From Symbiodinium natans (Eukaryota > Sar > Dinophyceae > Suessiales > Symbiodiniaceae): 64,000 bases of DNA. This document shows positions 59,403 through 64,000 of the stretch, piece after piece. Numbering within the stretch: the stretch's first letter is position 1; each line of letters begins with the position of its first letter. A model generated the notes under the pieces. It was not told where the DNA came from. It did no database searches and was given only the letters and a program-made list of their open reading frames with translations. Where the stretch lies: positions 1 through 64,000 of the forward strand of contig CAJNDS010002282.1 of the NCBI GenBank assembly GCA_905221605.1, given 5' to 3'. The position numbers and the translations under genes are program-made.

Positions 59403-60433
59403 CGACTGAGCAGTCAGGTAGGGCCCGGTGCACTTGCCTGCCCTCGCCTTCGGACGGTGGTTGATCTGAATTCCATTCTGCATGTAGCACGTCCGTGCAA
59501 AGCAGATTCATAGAGTGGGCTCCCCTGGTGCATGGCCTGACCTAAGGTTCATTCATTAACATGCTTATGCCACCGGGGCCAATCTTTTAATGGGAGGGTG
59601 AAACAGGTAGATAAAATAAGCAAAACAATAGAAAACACACAGTGCCATGGCGGGTGCGACTTGGAGTACGCCTGTCCGCGCAGCAAATGGCAAGCTACCG
59701 GCAGCTTGTCTGCAGGTTTGAACTAGATGTTGTCTATTCGACCAGCGAAGCCCCAAGGCTCGACTCCCAGAAAGGCAAGCACGTGAACCACTCAAGTTTT
59801 GTGAAGAAATGGCGGGCAATCGTACCAAGACTGCCCAGCTAGACAAAGCCATCAACGCAGTCAGAGGAGCACACTTCTCGGCAAGACATGATGGGGACAC
59901 AGATGCCTCATAGTTACTTGCGAGAGGCGTCACGTAGCTGCAGATTGTGTGCTCACAAGGTCTTCCAACTGGCAGCAAAGCAACTCGGCACTCAATAGTA
60001 ATTTGCAAACGCTTGCGCGGGGCGCCTCGGCAGCCGGGCTGGCCCAACGCGGGGTGTAGCGTGCGCATCGCAGACAAAGGAAAGTTTGCGAAAGTTTCTG
60101 GGGCCGTCCTGGGCAGTTTCAGGGGTGGTGGTTTCGTGCTTTTTGGCGTGGCCTTTGTGCACAGCCGCCGCATCGGATGTGCTGCGCCTCCTCCAAGCGG
60201 GTTCGGGCATCTGGGGGGGGGGCGGGGGGTGGTGATTTTGATACTTTTTCTGGCAAGCATCGGCAGATCGGTGTTGCGGCGAAAGCAGCTCCTCCTTCCC
60301 AACCAACCACGGCCACAAACGGGGCACTGAGCAAAGTTGCACAGCCGGCGGTTTCTGCGATCGGTTGTATCCAAGTCTGCTTGACTTCAGCTTTGCCGCA
60401 CAGTGAGGTTTGTGCACTAAGATGCGCTCATAT
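59403..60433. other. No gene recognised
   Basis: Long open frames occur on both strands (for example - strand 59565-60374), but none has recognisable domains. Confidence 0.35.
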
Positions 60434-61680
60434 ACTGCTCAGTCTACGTACAGCTTACACACCTTGCCCCCGACTTCACTTACATGTTCTCGACCGAGGA
60501 GCACGCGGCCGCCTTTGCCCAGCACCATGCGGCACTCGGCAGAGATGCGCGCCACCATGGCTTCCAAGGGACCCCGAGGTGCAGGGCTCATGCCACCACA
60601 GTAGTACAATCTGGTACACAATACCTATACGCCTCGAGGCAGGCCCTGGGGATATTTCATATTTTACCCTTTATTGGGTTGAATCGGGTCATATGTAGGG
60701 ATATTTTTCAGAGGGTTTAAGGGGCCATCTTGGGCATGATAGTTCCAGGTGCGATGGCTGGGAGGGAGTCACGAGGCGCGGTGGCAGGCTCCCTGAGGGC
60801 GTATTTGTACGCAGGCTTTACAGTGTTTTCTGGAGGTTGCACCTGAAAATTTTGTGTTCTGGCGTCGACATTGGGGTTTTGCTCTACAGATTGGGTACAT
60901 GTGCAGCCGTCACCCGGTGACTGGCATGTCAGGAACCCTCATGTTGGTGTTGACCTTCGTCGCATCAGCAGTGGCGAATCGTGTTGCAAATCGGGTGCTC
61001 CTGGTCCACTCCCAAGCTTCGTTTCCCAGTTTTTGGATCGGGGTTCTTGGAGAGCTTGCAGGAGCCTAGTCTAAGCCTCCCAGGTCCCGATGGCTGGACA
61101 TACTCTTTTCCTGTCCCTTGCAACTAGCACCGCCCAGCTCCGGCCTGAGTGAGAGGGGAAAGAGTGAAAGAAGCGCAGACAATCTGATGCTCAACTTGCT
61201 GAGGTTGACTGCTTACGTTCTGCTGCTAGCTTTGCGGGCGTGGCGCCAACTCGCGATTCGCAGGTATCTCAGATTGGAAGGGCCCCTCTGCTTTCTGCAT
61301 TTCTGTTGTTATGGCCATAGCATCTCTTGCTTGACCGTTTCTCTGAATGGATTTCACTACCCCCCAGTGGCTGACCTAATTGTAATCAATTCAGTACGTC
61401 CATGCCGACTGCCATGTCTACTACCGCAACGGTGTGTTGCTTGCATCTGCGAAACATTCGGCAGAGGTGCCCAAATTACCTTGACAAGCCAAGATCGAAG
61501 CCGTAGAATGTGCCCCTGTCACGTAGGAACACGCGGCAGGAGATCCCGATAGTTAAGTGCAAGCCAGCACTGCAAGGTGACATGTGGTACTTCGTGGCAG
61601 AGCACTGGAAGTTGCTGGTGCTGGTGGGTGCGTGCGCGAAGCTCAGCTGGGTGGCTACAGCATGCGACCGGATATGACCA
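60434..61680 (+). CDS. Unidentified exons, + strand
   Basis: Not recognised. Coding-like pieces: about 60450-60590 (FTYMFSTEEHAAAFAQHHAA), about 60888-61030 (WVHVQPSPGDWHVRNPHVGV) and about 61556-61675 (MWYFVAEHWKLLVLVGACAK). No links established; they may come from different genes. Confidence 0.33.
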
Positions 61681-62054
61681 CCTATGATTATGAGCTTCCG
61701 CCTCGGTGTGAGCATCCTTCGAGACAAAGAGATGTTTACAGGTGAAGGGGCATTCTACCCGTTGGTCTTTGCCGCGGCTGCCAAGCTACCAGGGGGTCTG
61801 GTGCAGGCTCGTGATAGAACATGCGTATCAGAGGTTATCACGTCCCAACCTACCCAAACCAAACCACTCGGGCAGAAGCCATAGCAGACACGAGCCGAAT
61901 GCCAGGTGCTAAACCAGTCCGTGGTGCCTTACACGGTTGCCTTCAGCGTGCTCGGGCTTGGATAGCTTGCAGTCGCCCAGATGTGGCACTTGCTTTGAGA
62001 ACCCACCCTCCAGAAGCGCCGCAGACTCCATGCTGGGAGCAGACCGACGGAAAT

Positions 62055-62150
62055 CGGGGTACCTCTTATTTCCCCCTAAGAAACTTTAGAGTCCTTTTGA
62101 AGGAGCCCCCAACAAGGGTACCCCGAGTTTCGGAAACCCCGAAATCACTG
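62055..62150. repeat. Family-1 element, first of three adjacent short elements
   Basis: CGGGGTACCTCTTATTTCCC at the left; GGGTACCCCGAGTTTCGGAA then ACCCC at the right. Confidence 0.7.
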
Positions 62151-62151
62151 G

Positions 62152-62251
62152 CTGGTTCTTAGCAGGGAATGATGGAATGAAGGACCCCATATAATCCTTT
62201 CAAGGGTATACATAGGGCCGTCATTCCCTCATTCCCTCTACTAAGAACCAG
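62152..62251. repeat. Family-4 short inverted-repeat element
   Basis: 100 bp. Ends CTGGTTCTTAG and CTAAGAACCAG are perfect inverted 11-mers, followed by AGGGAATGATGGAATGA and its imperfect inverse. Abuts the preceding element. Confidence 0.88.
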
Positions 62252-62350
62252 GGGGATCACGCCCACGAGGTATTTCTGCTTGGCCGCCGCTACGCCCCTG
62301 TTCAGCTCCTAGGCGTGCTGGCCTCGGAACGATACCTCGGCAAATGATTT

Positions 62351-62451
62351 GGGATGCTCCCCCTTAGACTAACAGTCCGTAAGAAGGATGATAGTATAGG
62401 GGGTACTGTAAAGTTCCGATTAAGGGCTGTTAGTATAAGGGGGAGCATCCC
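62351..62451. repeat. Family-2 short inverted-repeat element, full copy
   Basis: 101 bp. Left end GGGATGCTCCCCCTTAGACT; the right end is its inverse (24 of 25 bases). Confidence 0.92.
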
Positions 62452-62718
62452 AAAAATGATGTTGATGCTTGGGGGGTCAGGTAGGAAGACGCGACTGAGT
62501 AGGTAAGACACAAGGCTTGTGGCTGGAAAGCAGTTGCTTCCCCTAGCTCAACTTTTTGCCCAGGGCCCATAGACCAGAGAAGTGACTCGAGTTATATAAA
62601 CGCACAGAATTTCAAGCTTCAGGTAGGCAAGGAAGGGTTGCGAGACAGCTTCAGGTCGCAACGGTTCTTCTGGGCGTTCTCGTGGCTGTCGGCTTACCTG
62701 CAGGTGCCTGGCATGTAT

Positions 62719-62755
62719 TAGGGTTGATGGTTTAGGGTTAGGGTTTAGGGTACCA
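62719..62755 (+). repeat. Short telomere-like tract
   Basis: TTAGGG / TTTAGGG units, imperfect. Confidence 0.7.
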
Positions 62756-62984
62756 TTCCATGAGCCCCTTGCTTCTCTTCAAGAAGGCGAGGATAGGCGG
62801 GTGTCTGGCAGTCAGCAAGTCGAGCTTCAAAAAAAGAGGTACCATTCCTGGACTCTTTGACTTGTTTTTAAAGCTGCACGCATGTGAGGATCCCTTTGGA
62901 ACCACCAGGTGGCAATGCATGCGGCAGCCTCAGCTTTTGAGAGGATTTATGAAGTACTGGTAGAGCCGAATTGGGTCAAGCAGT

Positions 62985-63077
62985 TGGCCTTTCAGGATGT
63001 GCTGCAGTGCGCTGGCATGGCGCCCAGTATGAGTCAATCACGCCCCCCCAAGATAGTTTTGCCAGCAGCGAGCTGAA
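62985..63077 (+). CDS. Possible exon, unidentified
   Basis: The + strand reads KQLAFQDVLQCAGMAPSMSQ with coding-like composition; ends at a stop. Another possible piece lies at 62868-62958. Not recognised. Confidence 0.25.
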
Positions 63078-63794
63078 CTCCACTTGGAGGGGCTTATGCC
63101 TTGCTCGCCTTGGCTGTGACCCTCAAGGACGAGCTTGCCTGCATCTCCTGCATCAATGCTTGGAGTCCTTTCTGTTTAAGTCCATCACTTGCTCCTGCTC
63201 CTGCTTCAGTTTCAGAATCGATCTCCGCAACGACTCGCTTGCATCAATGTCATTCTCGGCGAGCGACGAGCGAGACAGAGAGAGAGGGAGGAAGAAGAAG
63301 AACAACAAGAAGAAGAAGAAGGCGAAGAAGAAGGCGACATGGAGAGCTCATAAATTTGCATCCAGGATACTCTGCTCGACGGATGCTTGCAGGACCGGAT
63401 CTTTCAAAACACTCGGCGGACTGCGGCGACAGGCGTGGAGGTGCGGGTGCTGCATCTTGCAGCTGAATAAGGGATGCTGAGTAGCAATTGGACTTCATGT
63501 AGCACTTGCGACACAAGTCTGCATGCACAGGATGAGCAAATTCACGTCATCAGTCTGCTTTTTGTCTAGGGATGCTCGTGTCAACTGCCATGACGGCTCA
63601 AGCCAACGCGAAACAGAGTGCACACGAGTAGCAACTTGCATTGCCTGCTGAGGCCCACCACTGAAGAACTCACCATTTTGTGTCTTACTGCTGCTCATGA
63701 AAACAGCCAAAATCAGACGGCATTGAACTCCCAAGTCTCATAAACTGCCCTAAGCCCTAAGCCAAAAAAACAAGCTTTTCTCCCCAAGCCCGAT

Positions 63795-63878
63795 ATGCGC
63801 GCAGCCGCCGTGTGCTGGCTGAGCAGCGCCTACCTCCTGGGGGCTGCTGGCGTGGAGTGCTTCGTGCTATTCAGAGGT
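63795..63878 (+). CDS. Possible first exon, 3' part outside window
   Basis: Met at 63795 starts RAAAVCWLSSAYLLGAAGVE, a hydrophobic stretch that could be a signal peptide or membrane anchor, ending at AG|GT. The rest would lie beyond the window. Confidence 0.3.
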
Positions 63879-64000
63879 GTCTTTGAATCTTTGAAAGGAT
63901 TGTTGCCGTGGGGGCCCGGTGCAAGCACGAGAAGATGGCACCCCTCAGTGTCTGAGGGCGCCACACGGACAACTCAACATGCAAATAATAGGACACCCTC

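Noticed and set aside
59565-60374. A 269-codon - strand frame
   Set aside because: No domain, composition like the surrounding non-coding DNA, and all supported genes are on the other strand.

Overview
The window looks like nuclear DNA of a dinoflagellate, most likely a Symbiodiniaceae-type genome. The evidence is plant-type telomere repeats (TTTAGGG) scattered internally, genes cut into many small exons whose introns mostly begin with GC or GA rather than GT and end AG|G, copia-type retrotransposons, and every recognisable host gene lying on the + strand. Exon structures below were worked out by hand from protein-family conservation and reading-frame phase. No spliced-leader RNA gene, rRNA, tRNA or CRISPR array was recognised.

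Layout. 1-2770: 3' part of a CorA-type magnesium transporter gene. 2771-8635: exon-like pieces of unidentified + strand genes. 8636 to about 11440: a LUC7-like U1 snRNP protein gene. 11900-13330: unidentified exons. 13509-15062: a large inverted-array minisatellite. 15063 to about 23300: a 5'-truncated, decayed copia element whose Pol contains an oxygenase-like domain. 23586-30724: a TTTG/TG microsatellite interrupted by a second LTR element (23953-30668) with matching LTRs, primer site and a GTTTG target duplication, but an inverted and deleted interior. 31550-34030: unidentified exons. 34100-36850: mostly telomere-like tracts and short inverted-repeat elements. 36918-38399: a tandem-repeat CxH/CxxC protein. 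39488-43836: a four-exon membrane protein with ankyrin repeats. 44700-46500: unidentified exons. 47286-56228: a DRG-family GTPase gene in about 22 exons. 57232-59402: a PPR-protein gene. 60434-64000: further unidentified exons and a cluster of short inverted-repeat elements.

The host genes are ordinary housekeeping or organelle-related functions: ion transport, splicing, ribosome-associated GTPase, organellar RNA binding. They share orientation rather than a pathway, as expected for unidirectional dinoflagellate gene clusters. The unusual material is in the repeats and retroelements: a 2-oxoglutarate/Fe(II) oxygenase-like domain inside a copia Pol, a pentamer (ACTTT) saturating the second LTR element, a Tpt1-like domain in an antisense ORF, several short TIR families placed in introns, and telomere-like repeats of opposite orientation bracketing an exon.
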